Shown: positions 8,371 through 18,589 of the stretch, one piece after another | Layout: every line of letters starts with the position of its first letter | How positions within the stretch are numbered: the stretch's first letter is position 1 | Assembly (NCBI RefSeq): GCF_041504345.1 | Contig: NZ_CP167894.1 | Span: forward strand, 1,240,001-1,304,000 | Reading direction: 5' to 3' | Length of the DNA stretch: 64,000 nucleotides | Origin: Vibrio sp. BS-M-Sm-2 | GTDB lineage: Bacteria; Pseudomonadota; Gammaproteobacteria; Enterobacterales; Vibrionaceae | The notes under the pieces: generated by a model | Seen by the model: only the letters and a program-made list of their open reading frames with translations | What the model was told of the DNA's origin: nothing | Databases searched by the model: none | Translations under genes and position numbers: made by a program

Positions 8371-10080
8371 TTAATCTTGTCCTAAGGTTCGGTATTTTTC
8401 ACGCAAGTTATTACGGATATTGATGGCTGTTAAATTCAATCCAACAATCACCGTAACCAATAAAAATGAAGTGGCATACACTAAAGGTCGTGCTGCTTCG
8501 ATATTAGAGGTTTGAAACCCAACATCATAGATATGAAAGCCTAAATGCATGAACTTTCTGTCTAAATGTAGATATGGAAACTGACCATCTACTGGCAAGC
8601 TTGAAGCTAATTTCACAACACCCACCAGCATTAGTGGAGCCACTTCCCCTGCGGCTCTCGCGATTGCCAAAATTAAACCCGTGATAATAGCAGGACTTGC
8701 CATCGGTAAAACAATACGCCAAAGCGTCTCAAATTGAGTCGCACCTAGCGCTAATGAACCGTGCCTCACAGAGCTAGGAATCCGCGTTAGGCCCTCTTCG
8801 GTGGTTACGATAACTACTGGAAGCGTCAATACCGCTAAGGTTAGAGCAGACCATAATAGGCCTGGGGTACCAAATGTCGGAGCAGGTAATCGCTCAGCAT
8901 AAAACAGCGTGTCAATCGAGCCACCAATGGTATATACAAAAAAGCCTAAACCAAAAACGCCGTATACAATCGAAGGGACACCCGCCAAGTTAATCACGGC
9001 AATACGAATCAAGCGCGTCAGGGCATTGTTTTTTGCATATTCATGAAGATATATTGCAGCAACTACGCCAAGAGGCATCACTACGATCGACATAAGAATA
9101 ACCAGCAACACGGTGCCGAAAATCGCAGGAAACACACCGCCTTCAGAGTTTGAGTCTCGTGGGTTCTCAGATAAGAACTTCCAAACTTGTTTGCCCCAAT
9201 GCCCAACCTTTTCAAGATAGGACATATTATTCGGGTACCAATAATCCAGAATGTGACTGAGCGAAATTTCAACCACTTTTCCTGTCATATCCTCAACGAG
9301 TAAGCTTTCTACATTAAGCTGCGTTCTCAAGTGCTCGAGCTTTGCTTCAGCCTCACCTAATTGGCGGTTTAATTCCAGTCTAGTTTGAGTATAGGTTTTA
9401 AGATATTCATCGCTCACTGATTCATTAAGTTCAAGCTTACGCTTTTCTAAACGCAAGTTTTCCAATTGCCAGCTGATATTGCGAATTTCTTGATTTACAA
9501 CACGCGACGTTTCTTTACGTAACGTATCGGCAAACGCTAAACCTTGTTCGAGCTTTTGGTCTATGTTCGAATCAAATGTGCCAGAAGCGGTTTTAAAACC
9601 CACTGGCTTACCAAAGAAATAACCACCTCGACTTCGTTCAATCACAACCCAATCAAGTGGAGTGGTTGGTTCACGTAAGTTAACATCCAGAATCGAAACA
9701 AAGTCCGCAGAGTACAGCTCTCTGTTCGCGACTTTGATGCTTAAGCGCTGTATTAGCCCTGTCGACAAATTTTGAGGCGACAGAAGGTCATGGACTTGTG
9801 GAACTTGCTCTATCGGAATGTACTTTCGTTCATATAACTGACCAATCAATAAATCTTGTTTTGATACGGTTTCGTCAAGGTCGACCACTAACGATAAGTC
9901 TTTGGAATCAACTTGCCATTGGTATAAAGGAGCTGGCCAAAAATAGGTTAGGCCCTTCCAGCCAATCAACAGCATGAGACCAAGGACAGAAAGCATACTG
10001 ATGCTCACCGCCCCACCCGTTAGCCATATCCACGGAGAGCCCGATCTAAACCAAAGTATTAATGACTTAAATTTATTCAT
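8371..10080 (-). CDS. pstA: PstA, phosphate permease subunit with large extra periplasmic domain
   Basis: 569 residues from the ATG at 10080 (AAGGTAG ribosome-binding site), about twice the length of E. coli PstA. The C-terminal 250 residues are the standard permease with an ABC EAA loop (A-L-G-A-T-Q-F-E-T-L-W-R). In front are a first membrane helix (about 20-42) and a periplasmic insert of about 270 residues. Part of this insert (about 195-265) is rich in Glu, Leu, Lys and Gln and looks like a coiled coil. The partner pstC has its own oversized insert, so the two probably form an extended periplasmic structure. It is a long PstA form rather than a fusion artefact, since the frame is open throughout. 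Confidence 0.93.
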   Translation of the reverse strand: MNKFKSLILWFRSGSPWIWLTGGAVSISMLSVLGLMLLIGWKGLTYFWPAPLYQWQVDSKDLSLVVDLDETVSKQDLLIGQLYERKYIPIEQVPQVHDLLSPQNLSTGLIQRLSIKVANRELYSADFVSILDVNLREPTTPLDWVVIERSRGGYFFGKPVGFKTASGTFDSNIDQKLEQGLAFADTLRKETSRVVNQEIRNISWQLENLRLEKRKLELNESVSDEYLKTYTQTRLELNRQLGEAEAKLEHLRTQLNVESLLVEDMTGKVVEISLSHILDYWYPNNMSYLEKVGHWGKQVWKFLSENPRDSNSEGGVFPAIFGTVLLVILMSIVVMPLGVVAAIYLHEYAKNNALTRLIRIAVINLAGVPSIVYGVFGLGFFVYTIGGSIDTLFYAERLPAPTFGTPGLLWSALTLAVLTLPVVIVTTEEGLTRIPSSVRHGSLALGATQFETLWRIVLPMASPAIITGLILAIARAAGEVAPLMLVGVVKLASSLPVDGQFPYLHLDRKFMHLGFHIYDVGFQTSNIEAARPLVYATSFLLVTVIVGLNLTAINIRNNLREKYRTLGQD

Positions 10081-10190
10081 CACGATCTACCTTACTCTTG
10101 ACGAGCGGACTCAAGGAACAGCAAATGCCACGAGGTAGGCTAGTCAAACAGCTAACAGTCATTGATGCATATTGAAGTAAATCTTTAAAA

Positions 10191-12407
10191 CTACAGCGCA
10201 CGATATTTATCTCTCAGTCTTTGTCTAACCCACTCTGCAACTGAGTTCACCGCAAACGTGAAAATAAACAGCAACAATGCTGCTAAGAACAATAAGCGGA
10301 AGTGAGAACCGCCAACTTCTGATTCAGGCAGTTCAACTGCAATCGTTGCTGATAGCGTTCTCATCCCTTCCAAAATATTCCAATCGAGAATAGGTGTGTT
10401 ACCTGTAGCCATCAAGACGATCATTGTTTCGCCAACCGCTCGTCCTAACCCCATCATGATGGCTGAAAAGATACCCGGACTAGCCGTCAATAACACTACA
10501 TAAATAAGGGTTTGCCACGCTGTTGCGCCCAACGCCAATGAACCATCTGATAGGTGTTTAGGTACAGAGAAAATAGCGTCTTCGGCGATAGTGAAGATTG
10601 TCGGGATAACCGCAAAGCCCATAGCAAAGCCAACCACCAGCGCATTACGTTGATCAAAATCGATGCCATAACTAGCCAAAAAAGTACGAATATCACCACC
10701 AAACAACAAGGCTTCGATGCTGTTTCCACCAGCAAACACAGCGACCACTGTAATCATCAATACCGGTATCAATATTAAAGCATGCCAGCCATTAGAGAAG
10801 CGACTCGTCACTATTTTAGGTAAGCAGTACCAAACAAGCCCCGTAAATAATGTGCTTAGTGGTAATAAAACTATTAATGAGAAGACTGCAGTTAAATGCG
10901 TTTCAACAATTGGTGCAAACCAAAGCCCGGCCAAAAATCCGATGATCACGGTCGGAAGTGCTTCCATCAGCTCTATCGAAGGCTTAACCACTCTTCGCAT
11001 TCGTGGAGACATGAAGTAGGCAGTGTAAATGGCTCCGAGCACAGCAACCGGCACGGCAAACATCATCGCAAACAGAGCGGCCTTAATGGTACCGAACGTG
11101 ATAGGTACTAAACTGAATTTCTCTTCAAAGTCATCGTTCGCCGACGTTGATTGCCAAACGTATTGTGGCTCAGGGTAACTTTCATACCAGACCTTTTGCC
11201 AAAGTGATGAGAATGATATTTGTGGGTATTCATTGTCGACTTTAGCCACACTGATAGTGCCATCAATCAACGTCGCCAGATGCAGTTCATTGGCAGACAT
11301 AGCGGCTAATTGTGGTGACTTATCAAACGCTCGTTCAAACAACGACAGCTTTTCACTGGTTGTATAATGGCTTTGTAATGTGCCGTTTTTATAGAAGCTG
11401 TAAAAGCCCTTTCTATAAGTATCGGGCAGGATAAATTGCACTTGTTCGGCAAGTTGGAAATCTCGAATATGGGTCAGACTACGCTTTTCATCTTTGAGTA
11501 CATCGAACCACTGAGAAACCTGTCCGTCCTCATGCGTGACCAACAACGAGTATGCCCCAGACAGTAAATCGATGCTTTTTACGGAATGCTTCGCATCGTT
11601 TAAGCTAAGGTCAATCACTTCACGAACACCAAAGCCGTTATCTGATAGTTTTAAAACAACCAAATCCGATTGTGCTCGGAGATATAAAGTTTGCCCATCA
11701 GGTGTGACGAGCAGTTGCTGCTGCAAGCCCAATTTATCCGACAGCCATTGGCTCTGCTGAAAAACATACTGACCAGTAAGGTCGCTCTGATACCACTTAA
11801 CCAAGACTCGCTGGTCACTTAACTGAGCAGCAACCGTAATACCGCGTCCATTTTTTGAGAACGCAAATTTGTCGATCGTTGCCCCGTTTGAGGATTCATC
11901 ATTTAAAAATGGTTCAGGGAGATCGATTTGCTCAATTTTAGGTTCGGCTTCGCTGCCCTTTTTCAGCACAGGCGCACTATACTCAGGATAGAAAAGAGTA
12001 AGGTTGCTAGCGCTGTCGGCAAAAGCAAACCAGTTTTCAGATGGGGTATTTCGAGAAAAGGCGACTGGGTTGGCTACAACATTACGCTCAAAGTAAGAGT
12101 GTGTATTTTGGGCCTCTAAATCCCAAAACTGTACCAAACCGGATTTTTCGATAGTAAATGCATGCTGACCATATTCGTCAACTGATAAGACGATAGGCTT
12201 TTCTACGGCAACGGTCTTCACGGCTTGGTCAGTATCTAAACCAGTGTCAGAAAACACAGGTAAAATGACCATCGCCAAGTAAACAAAGATCAATACCAGA
12301 GCAGCGAGAACACTGACCGCACCACATGTCACCGAAAAACGGACGAGACGATCTTTCAACCATCTTTTTTTGTCGCGCTCTTTCAATGAAAATTGGGCTG
12401 AAGCCAT
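10191..12407 (-). CDS. pstC: PstC-type phosphate permease with large periplasmic propeller-like domain
   Basis: 738 residues, against about 320 in E. coli PstC. After one membrane helix (about 24-50), roughly 380 residues form a strand-rich region with repeated short motifs such as L-V-T-P-D-G-Q-T-L-Y and L-V-T-H-E-D-G-Q-V-S-Q-W, suggestive of a WD/propeller fold. The C-terminal 300 residues are the permease with several membrane helices and an EAA loop (A-L-G-A-T-A-W-Q-T-L). It is first in the leftward pst series, 110 bp ahead of pstA, and divergent from ppk. A candidate Pho box lies about 25-55 bp upstream. The job of the periplasmic domain is not known to me. Confidence 0.92.
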   Translation of the reverse strand: MASAQFSLKERDKKRWLKDRLVRFSVTCGAVSVLAALVLIFVYLAMVILPVFSDTGLDTDQAVKTVAVEKPIVLSVDEYGQHAFTIEKSGLVQFWDLEAQNTHSYFERNVVANPVAFSRNTPSENWFAFADSASNLTLFYPEYSAPVLKKGSEAEPKIEQIDLPEPFLNDESSNGATIDKFAFSKNGRGITVAAQLSDQRVLVKWYQSDLTGQYVFQQSQWLSDKLGLQQQLLVTPDGQTLYLRAQSDLVVLKLSDNGFGVREVIDLSLNDAKHSVKSIDLLSGAYSLLVTHEDGQVSQWFDVLKDEKRSLTHIRDFQLAEQVQFILPDTYRKGFYSFYKNGTLQSHYTTSEKLSLFERAFDKSPQLAAMSANELHLATLIDGTISVAKVDNEYPQISFSSLWQKVWYESYPEPQYVWQSTSANDDFEEKFSLVPITFGTIKAALFAMMFAVPVAVLGAIYTAYFMSPRMRRVVKPSIELMEALPTVIIGFLAGLWFAPIVETHLTAVFSLIVLLPLSTLFTGLVWYCLPKIVTSRFSNGWHALILIPVLMITVVAVFAGGNSIEALLFGGDIRTFLASYGIDFDQRNALVVGFAMGFAVIPTIFTIAEDAIFSVPKHLSDGSLALGATAWQTLIYVVLLTASPGIFSAIMMGLGRAVGETMIVLMATGNTPILDWNILEGMRTLSATIAVELPESEVGGSHFRLLFLAALLLFIFTFAVNSVAEWVRQRLRDKYRAL

Positions 12408-12431
12408 CTGTTTATCTACCTTTTTTTAGCT

Positions 12432-12460
12432 ACTGACATAATATGTACCTTAGATGACAA
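12432..12460 (-). promoter_or_regulatory. Candidate Pho box upstream of pstC
   Basis: Read on the minus strand, TTGTCAT is followed by a degenerate GGTACAT 11 bp on, then TGTCAG after another 11-12 bp. The 7+4 spacing resembles PhoB direct repeats, but only the outer words match well. It lies between divergent pstC and ppk and could serve either. Confidence 0.4.
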
Positions 12461-12607
12461 TTATATTACAAGTTACGTTAAACAACTGAAACTAATAACA
12501 AGTTTGTTAGCCATATTTCTTAAAGTAAGATCATAGATTTTGTGCATTTTGCTATTCTAAATTAAAGTAATCAGCTCTATAGCCAGTACTCAAGGATTCT
12601 CATCTCG

Positions 12608-14704
12608 ATGGAAAAAGACTATGTCACAAAAGAACTTAGCTGGTTATCGTTCAACGAAAGAGTGCTCCAAGAAGCGGCAGACAAGTCAGTACCATTAATC
12701 GAAAGAGTTCGTTTTTTAGGTATTTACTCGAAAAACCTCGATGAGTTTTACAAAGTTCGATTTGCTGATGTGAAGCGAAAGATCTTACTTCAAGATCCAC
12801 AGCTACTCTCCAACTCGCCGAAAACTTTACTGACTAAAATGCAGAGTAAAGCGAGCAAGCTCGATGCTCAATTCCATGACCTGTATAACGACCTATTGTT
12901 GGAACTAGCGCGCAATCGTATTTTTCTGGTCAACGAACAGCAAATCAGCGAAGAGCAAAGTGACTGGATCAAAAAGTACTTTAAGAAAAAAGTGCTACCA
13001 CACTTAACTCCGTTTCTCTTGAACGAAGATAGCCAGTTACTCAATATTCTCAAAGACGAACAAAGCTACTTAGCCATCGACATCGGGCATGAGGCATCTT
13101 CTCAATATGTCTTACTCGAAATCCCATCAGAGGAACTCCCTCGATTTGTAAAGCTACCGGAAGCTTCGGGTTCGCAGCGTATGACTTTGATCTTGTTAGA
13201 TAATATAGTTCGATTTTGTTTGGGTGACTTGCTTAAAGGATTCTTTGAGTATGACTCATTGCGTTGTTTTGCGATAAAAATGACGCGTGATGCCGATTAT
13301 GACCTTCAAGAGGACAATGAAAATAACCTATTAGAATCGATGTCTTTAGGTTTAGAACAGCGCTTAACGGCACTGCCGATACGTCTGATCTATGAATCAG
13401 AAATGCCAGCTGAAATGCTCAACTTCTTACAAATCAGGCTTAAATTGTCTGACTATGATAGTGTCATTGCTGGTGGTCGTTATCATAATTTCAAACATTT
13501 CTCTGAGTTCCCAAGCCTTAACCGACGTGATTTAGTTAATCGCCCACTACCCGCGATTAAGTGCGCGCATTTCAACCACTACCCAAACTATTTCGAAGCA
13601 ATCAAAGCGCGTGACATCTTACTCCATTACCCTTATCACACCTTTAATCACATCACTGAACTTGTTAGGCAGGCTTCCTTTGATCCCAAGGTAACCTCCA
13701 TCAAAATAAATGTTTACCGTGTTGCGGAAGGCTCAAAACTCCTCAGCTCGATCATCGACGCTGCGCACAATGGTAAAAAGGTCACCGTGGTTGTCGAGCT
13801 GCAAGCCCGCTTTGACGAGCAAGCCAATATTCAATGGACCAAGAAACTTCAAGAAGCGGGTGTAAAAGTCATCCATGGCATCCCGAGCTTAAAAATTCAC
13901 TCCAAGCTGCTGCTCATTAAACGAAAAGAAGGCAAGCATACAGAGTATTATACCCATATTGGCACCGGTAACTTTCATGAAGTTACAGCGCGCGTGTATA
14001 CCGATTTTTCTCTGCTCACTGCGAATGAAGATTTGACTCAAGAGGTGAGACAAGTCTTTAAATATATTGAAAACCCTTATCAAAAGTCACAGTTCAAACA
14101 ACTGATTGTGTCACCAAAGAATACAAGAAAACGCCTCTACCAGTTGATAGATAATGAAATACAAAATTCGATAGAAGGTAAGCCCGCAAGCATCACTCTA
14201 AAACTCAACAACTTGGTTGATCGAGAGATCATTGAAAAACTCTATCAGGCCAGCCAAGCCAATGTAAAAGTGAGAATGGTCATTCGCGGCATGTGCTCTC
14301 TTGTCCCTAGCATACCCAACATCAGTGACCATATTGAGATTGTCAGTGTGGTCGATCGTTTTCTCGAACACCCGAGAGTGATGATATTTAGTAACGCTGG
14401 AAAGCCGAAAGTCTATATCTCCTCTGCTGACTGGATGACACGAAACTTTGATCACCGCATCGAAGTTGCAGCCCCAATTTTAGATCCAAAGATCAAGCAA
14501 ACCATTATCGATATCACCGAGTTTCATTTCGATGACAGTAACAAAGCTCGAGTGTTAGACCAATCGATGAGCAACCCTTACATACAACCACCAGCTAACC
14601 CACTTGATTACCCGACGTCACAACTCTCCACTTACCACTATATTAAACGTATGGAGAAACTTGCTCGCAAGAAGTACAAACAAGAGAAGAAATCATGCCG
14701 CTAA
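12608..14704 (+). CDS. ppk: Polyphosphate kinase 1
   Basis: A 698-residue Ppk1 that makes polyphosphate from ATP. The N-terminal domain starts K-E-L-S-W-L-S-F-N-E-R-V-L-Q-E-A, a family hallmark. Both catalytic histidine contexts are present: the autophosphorylated His in T-H-I-G-T-G-N-F-H-E and the second in F-L-E-H-P-R-V. Length is normal (E. coli 688). It overlaps ppx by 10 bases, so the pair is translationally coupled. It is divergent from the pst genes, tying phosphate uptake to storage. Confidence 0.97.
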   Translation: MEKDYVTKELSWLSFNERVLQEAADKSVPLIERVRFLGIYSKNLDEFYKVRFADVKRKILLQDPQLLSNSPKTLLTKMQSKASKLDAQFHDLYNDLLLELARNRIFLVNEQQISEEQSDWIKKYFKKKVLPHLTPFLLNEDSQLLNILKDEQSYLAIDIGHEASSQYVLLEIPSEELPRFVKLPEASGSQRMTLILLDNIVRFCLGDLLKGFFEYDSLRCFAIKMTRDADYDLQEDNENNLLESMSLGLEQRLTALPIRLIYESEMPAEMLNFLQIRLKLSDYDSVIAGGRYHNFKHFSEFPSLNRRDLVNRPLPAIKCAHFNHYPNYFEAIKARDILLHYPYHTFNHITELVRQASFDPKVTSIKINVYRVAEGSKLLSSIIDAAHNGKKVTVVVELQARFDEQANIQWTKKLQEAGVKVIHGIPSLKIHSKLLLIKRKEGKHTEYYTHIGTGNFHEVTARVYTDFSLLTANEDLTQEVRQVFKYIENPYQKSQFKQLIVSPKNTRKRLYQLIDNEIQNSIEGKPASITLKLNNLVDREIIEKLYQASQANVKVRMVIRGMCSLVPSIPNISDHIEIVSVVDRFLEHPRVMIFSNAGKPKVYISSADWMTRNFDHRIEVAAPILDPKIKQTIIDITEFHFDDSNKARVLDQSMSNPYIQPPANPLDYPTSQLSTYHYIKRMEKLARKKYKQEKKSCR

Positions 14705-16206
14705 TTGATAACAGACATTCTCGATGTATTGCCGCTATAGACTTGGGCTCGAACAGCTTTCACATGGTAGTTGCCCGAGTATTCGATCAACACCTGCAAT
14801 TAGTCAGCAGACACAAACAGAAAGTGAGATTAGGTAATGGATTGGATGAACGTAACTTCCTATCCGAAAGCGCTATCGAGCGAGGCCTAGAATGCCTTAA
14901 AGTATTCGCAGAGCGACTAGCAGATTTTGAACTTGATGATGTCAGAGTTGTTGCGACTCATACTCTAAGAAAAGCCAAAAACGCTAAAGACTTCTTAGAA
15001 CAAGCTAAACCATTGTTCCCTTTTCCAATCGAGATCATTTCCGGTCAAGAAGAAGCTCGAATAATCTATAACGGCGTAGAACACACTCAAACCGCCTCAG
15101 AATCTAAATTGGTTATTGATATTGGTGGAGGGAGTACCGAACTCGTCGCAGGACAAGGTTTTACTCCCTTAATTATGCGCAGTTTACCTATGGGATGCGT
15201 CAGTTTCACTCAACGTTTCTTTGCTGACGGAGGGCTAACCTCAAAACACTTCTCAGATGCTAATACCGCGGCTACTCGTCTATTGATGCCATTAATTGAA
15301 GAATATACAAAAGCCCCTTGGGAAATCGCCTTTGGCTCATCAGGGACGGCTAAATCAATAAAAGAGGTACTCATTGGCTTAGGGTTTACCGATGGCCTCA
15401 TTACGCCCCAACGCCTGTCCTATTTAAAGAATCACTTATGTGAATTTTCATCATCCAAAACCTTAAATCTTTCAGGTTTAAGTGATGAGAGAAAGCCAGT
15501 GTTTGCTGCTGGCGTTACCATTCTTTCAGCAGCCATGGATACGCTAGACATCAAAGAGTTACATGTTTCTGATGGAGCCCTGAGAGAAGGCGTTCTTTAT
15601 GACATGGAGGATCGATTTAAAGATATAGGTGTTCGAACAAGAACTGCCGAAACGCTCATCTCTCGATACCATGTAGACGTAATTCATGGCAAGAAAGTGA
15701 AAGAACTCGCTCTTTCATTGCTGAAACAAATACAACCTCAAGTGACAACGGCGGTCACTAATGAGCTGTATGATCTGCTTAGCTGGGCTGCATTACTTCA
15801 TGAGGTAGGACAAAGTATTGCATTCCAAGACTATCATCGCCATTCGGCTTATCTACTTAAGCACACGACAATGCCAGGCTTTAATACTGAGCAACAACGT
15901 CTTATATCAACATTGGTTCGCTATCAAAGAAAAGCGCTCAAGCTACAAGATTTGCCGGAACTTTCTCTGTTTACCCTGCAACAAATCACCCTGCTGATTC
16001 GTGTATTGAGACTCGCTATCTTACTCAACCGTCAGCGAAATCAAGCACAGGCCCCAGACGTATCGCTAACTATAAAACAACAGGATAACTGGGAATTGAA
16101 AGGATCTAACAGCGATTGGTTGGCCCATAACCAACTGCTTGATTGTGAACTCAGAGAAGAGCAACGACGTTGGCAAAATGCTGGATGGTTGTTGAAGCTA
16201 AAATAA
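14695..16206 (+). CDS. ppx: Exopolyphosphatase
   Basis: A 503-residue Ppx/GppA-family phosphatase that removes terminal phosphate from polyphosphate. ASKHA-fold phosphate loops are visible: A-A-I-D-L-G-S-N-S-F-H at the N-terminus and V-I-D-I-G-G-G-S-T-E-L in the middle. A C-terminal HD-like helical domain holds L-L-H-E-V-G and H-R-H-S-A-Y, as in E. coli Ppx. It begins inside the end of ppk (10-base overlap). It is Ppx rather than GppA because of its partnership with ppk and its long C-terminal domain. Confidence 0.96.
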   Translation: MPLIDNRHSRCIAAIDLGSNSFHMVVARVFDQHLQLVSRHKQKVRLGNGLDERNFLSESAIERGLECLKVFAERLADFELDDVRVVATHTLRKAKNAKDFLEQAKPLFPFPIEIISGQEEARIIYNGVEHTQTASESKLVIDIGGGSTELVAGQGFTPLIMRSLPMGCVSFTQRFFADGGLTSKHFSDANTAATRLLMPLIEEYTKAPWEIAFGSSGTAKSIKEVLIGLGFTDGLITPQRLSYLKNHLCEFSSSKTLNLSGLSDERKPVFAAGVTILSAAMDTLDIKELHVSDGALREGVLYDMEDRFKDIGVRTRTAETLISRYHVDVIHGKKVKELALSLLKQIQPQVTTAVTNELYDLLSWAALLHEVGQSIAFQDYHRHSAYLLKHTTMPGFNTEQQRLISTLVRYQRKALKLQDLPELSLFTLQQITLLIRVLRLAILLNRQRNQAQAPDVSLTIKQQDNWELKGSNSDWLAHNQLLDCELREEQRRWQNAGWLLKLK

Positions 16207-16218
16207 CGAACCATCAAA

Positions 16219-16252
16219 ATAAAAACAGCCTGCGGCATCGCAAGCTGTTCAT
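16219..16252. terminator. Terminator between ppx and pstS (convergent)
   Basis: The stem AACAGC-C-TGCG with CGCA-A-GCTGTT (16224-16249) has one mismatch in the middle and a GCAT loop. The A-rich left flank becomes a T5ATTTT tract for the leftward phoB-phoR-pstS transcript. Confidence 0.75.
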
Positions 16253-16284
16253 ATGTTTCTTTTCTAAGTTTGTAGTAGCCTCAA

Positions 16285-17262
16285 TCAGAGCCCGACTTTT
16301 GCCAACTCTTGCTCTGCGAACTCAGACGGTATCGCTAAATAGCCATCTTTCTCTACCAGTTCTTGCCCTTGCTTTGAGAACACAAAAGTGAGGAACTCTC
16401 TCTCAACAGGAGAAAGCGGTTTATCTGGGTGTTTGTTCACGTATACATAAAGAAAGCGTGATAGAGGGTAATCACCACTCAAGATATTCGCTCGAGTCGG
16501 CTCTACATAATCATAACCATGCTCGGTAATAGGAATTAACTTAACGCCAGCCACTCGATAGCCAATACCCGAATAGCCAATCCCGCTGATTGATGAAGCG
16601 ACCGACTGTACAACCGATGCAGAACCTGGCTGTTCATTGACTCGGTTCTTAAAGTCACCACCGCATAAGGCGTTTTGTTTGAAATAGCCGTAGGTTCCCG
16701 AAACGGAGTTACGACCAAACAGTTGGAATCGATGTTTTGCCCATGGCTGATCGACTCCTAAATCTTGCCAATCGGTTAGCTGTTTCGTTGCACCGCAACG
16801 CAGTGTCTCTGAAAATATACCGTCAATTTGGCGAAAATTGAGCCCTTCAATAGGGTTATCACGATGCACAAAAATGCCAATGGCATCGATAGCAACTCGC
16901 AGTGCCGTCGGCTTATAACCATGCTCTCTTTCGAATGCTTCGACTTCTCTTAGGCGCATCGGTCGGCTCATTGGCCCTAAGTGAGCAGTACCTTCGGTTA
17001 AGGCTGGAGGAGCGGTAGAAGAGCCAGATGCTTGGACTTGAGCATTTACATTCGGGTAGTAAGACTTGAACTCTTCCACCCATAGCGTTGTCATGCCTGC
17101 CAAGGTATCCGAACCTACCGACAATAAACTCCCGGAAATGCCTGGAACCTTAGAATAATCAGGAAGAGAATCGACACCTTGTTCTGCATGGACAGAGTTA
17201 ACCAAAGCCAACGCTAACAATGAACTGACGGGGAAACGCACCCTGCGTATGAGAGAAATCAT
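16285..17262 (-). CDS. pstS: PstS-family periplasmic phosphate-binding protein
   Basis: 325 residues with an N-terminal signal peptide ending near V-H-A (about residue 26) and a single PstS-like binding domain. Phosphate-contacting stretches are recognisable: G-S-D-T-L near the start, the [10 protein letters not shown] loop, M-S-R-P-M, and [10 protein letters not shown]. The start codon overlaps the phoR stop in an ATGA arrangement, so it is coupled to phoR and sits in the phoB-phoR-pstS unit rather than beside pstC. The transporter genes are 4-10 kb away in a separate unit. Confidence 0.92.
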   Translation of the reverse strand: MISLIRRVRFPVSSLLALALVNSVHAEQGVDSLPDYSKVPGISGSLLSVGSDTLAGMTTLWVEEFKSYYPNVNAQVQASGSSTAPPALTEGTAHLGPMSRPMRLREVEAFEREHGYKPTALRVAIDAIGIFVHRDNPIEGLNFRQIDGIFSETLRCGATKQLTDWQDLGVDQPWAKHRFQLFGRNSVSGTYGYFKQNALCGGDFKNRVNEQPGSASVVQSVASSISGIGYSGIGYRVAGVKLIPITEHGYDYVEPTRANILSGDYPLSRFLYVYVNKHPDKPLSPVEREFLTFVFSKQGQELVEKDGYLAIPSEFAEQELAKVGL

Positions 17263-18524
17263 GACACAGTCAATCGATTTGGAAGCGTGAAGTAGAAGCG
17301 GCTACCGACACCCACTTCACTTTGAATTTCTAAATGTGAGTCATGGTGACTAAGCGCATGTTTCACAATAGCTAATCCAAGACCACTACCACCAGTATCA
17401 CGTGAACGGGCTTTATCTACACGATAGAAACGCTCTGTGAGTCGATGTAAATGCTGAGGTTCAATACCATCTCCCGTATCTGACACGTCTAAGCAGGCAC
17501 CTTGACTAGTCTGATACCAACGTACCTTAACCGTAGCGCCCGGTGGTGTGTATTTCACTGCGTTGTACACCAAGTTAGATATCGCACTCCTCAGTTGATC
17601 TTCATCAGCTAAAACTCGTAGGCTCTTATCGATATCAAATTCCAGCTTATGCTCACGCTCACCACTTAGGCTTGCAGCCTCTTTTTCAAGAACCTCAAGC
17701 ATCGCCGGAACGTTGACCACTTCATCGAGCTCATGCATTGGCGCAGCTTCAATTTTAGAAAGCGTGAGTAGTTGATTAACCAGACTGTTCATGCGATTCA
17801 ATTGCTCGGTCATCACACCATGAGCTTTAGGCCACATAGGCCCAACGATCATATCTGGATCTTCCGTCATTTCAAGGTAGCCCTGAAGTACGGTCATTGG
17901 AGTACGTAGCTCATGAGATACGTTAGCGAAGAAGTTACGACGCATGCCCTCCAACTGCTTAAGCTGAGTGACATCACGCACCACCATCAGGTGTTCACCC
18001 TCAGTATACGGCACAATACGCAGTTCGAGCATACGCTCCACATTCAGTGGAGAAGGCATCTCTAATGGCTCAGAGAAATCTTGCTTATTCAGGTACTTAA
18101 TAAAATCTGGAGTGCGGATCAAATTCGAGATCGGTTGTCCAGAATCGTCTGGCCAACGAAAGCCCAACAAATACTGAGCCAGTTTGTTACACCAAACGAT
18201 ATTGCCTTCGCCACGAAATACCACAACGGCATCGGGAAGGGATTCTGCACCGTTGCGGAAACGGCGAATAAGGTTGGTCAGTTCTTTACGTTTGCGACGC
18301 TGTCTCTGCTGCATACGGTAAATACCGTTAAACAAAGATTCCCAGTTTCCAGAGCCTGAAGGTGGTGTTAGACGCTTCTCATCCCACAACCACGCGGACA
18401 AACGCATTTGGTTGTGTAGATGCCAGCCGAGCTGCAATACCGTAGCAGCCAGCAGTAACCAAGGTAGATAACCGAATATCCATCCGACTAAAACCCATGG
18501 TGCGTAAAAAAAGCCAGCTCCCAA
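17259..18524 (-). CDS. phoR: PhoR sensor kinase, frameshifted near its N-terminus
   Basis: The open frame from a TTG at 18524 gives 421 residues: the end of the first membrane helix, a second (F-G-Y-L-P-W-L-L-L), a PAS domain (about 90-190), HisKA with the phosphoacceptor in N-V-S-H-E-L-R-T-P, and a HATPase domain ([24 protein letters not shown]). The true N-terminus is in another frame. An ATG at 18556 opens [17 protein letters not shown], which aligns without gaps to E. coli PhoR once one base is re-read in the T7 tract (18506-18512). PhoR phosphorylates PhoB when phosphate is scarce. Either this copy is mutated, the base count is wrong, or a -1 slip restores it. Confidence 0.9.
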   Translation of the reverse strand: MGAGFFYAPWVLVGWIFGYLPWLLLAATVLQLGWHLHNQMRLSAWLWDEKRLTPPSGSGNWESLFNGIYRMQQRQRRKRKELTNLIRRFRNGAESLPDAVVVFRGEGNIVWCNKLAQYLLGFRWPDDSGQPISNLIRTPDFIKYLNKQDFSEPLEMPSPLNVERMLELRIVPYTEGEHLMVVRDVTQLKQLEGMRRNFFANVSHELRTPMTVLQGYLEMTEDPDMIVGPMWPKAHGVMTEQLNRMNSLVNQLLTLSKIEAAPMHELDEVVNVPAMLEVLEKEAASLSGEREHKLEFDIDKSLRVLADEDQLRSAISNLVYNAVKYTPPGATVKVRWYQTSQGACLDVSDTGDGIEPQHLHRLTERFYRVDKARSRDTGGSGLGLAIVKHALSHHDSHLEIQSEVGVGSRFYFTLPNRLTVS

Positions 18525-18556
18525 GCCAGCTTTTTCCAGGTTAACTTTTCAACCAT
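18488..18556 (-). pseudogene. phoR: N-terminal phoR fragment in the -1-shifted frame
   Basis: A 22-residue reading frame (ATG 18556, TAG 18488) holds the canonical PhoR N-terminus up to ...L-A-F-F, then runs out of frame into T-H-H-G-F and stops. Its switch point is a GC-T7-AC tract at 18506-18512. A tract of eight T would make one continuous PhoR. In the 0 frame the tract reads T-TTT-TTT, a valid -1 slippery heptamer. Confidence 0.85.
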
Positions 18557-18589
18557 TCAGGACTCCGTAAACTGGGCAGCGAAGCCACA

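Noticed and set aside
10554..12119. Several plus-strand frames opposite pstC
   Set aside because: All are shadows of the long, continuous pstC frame.
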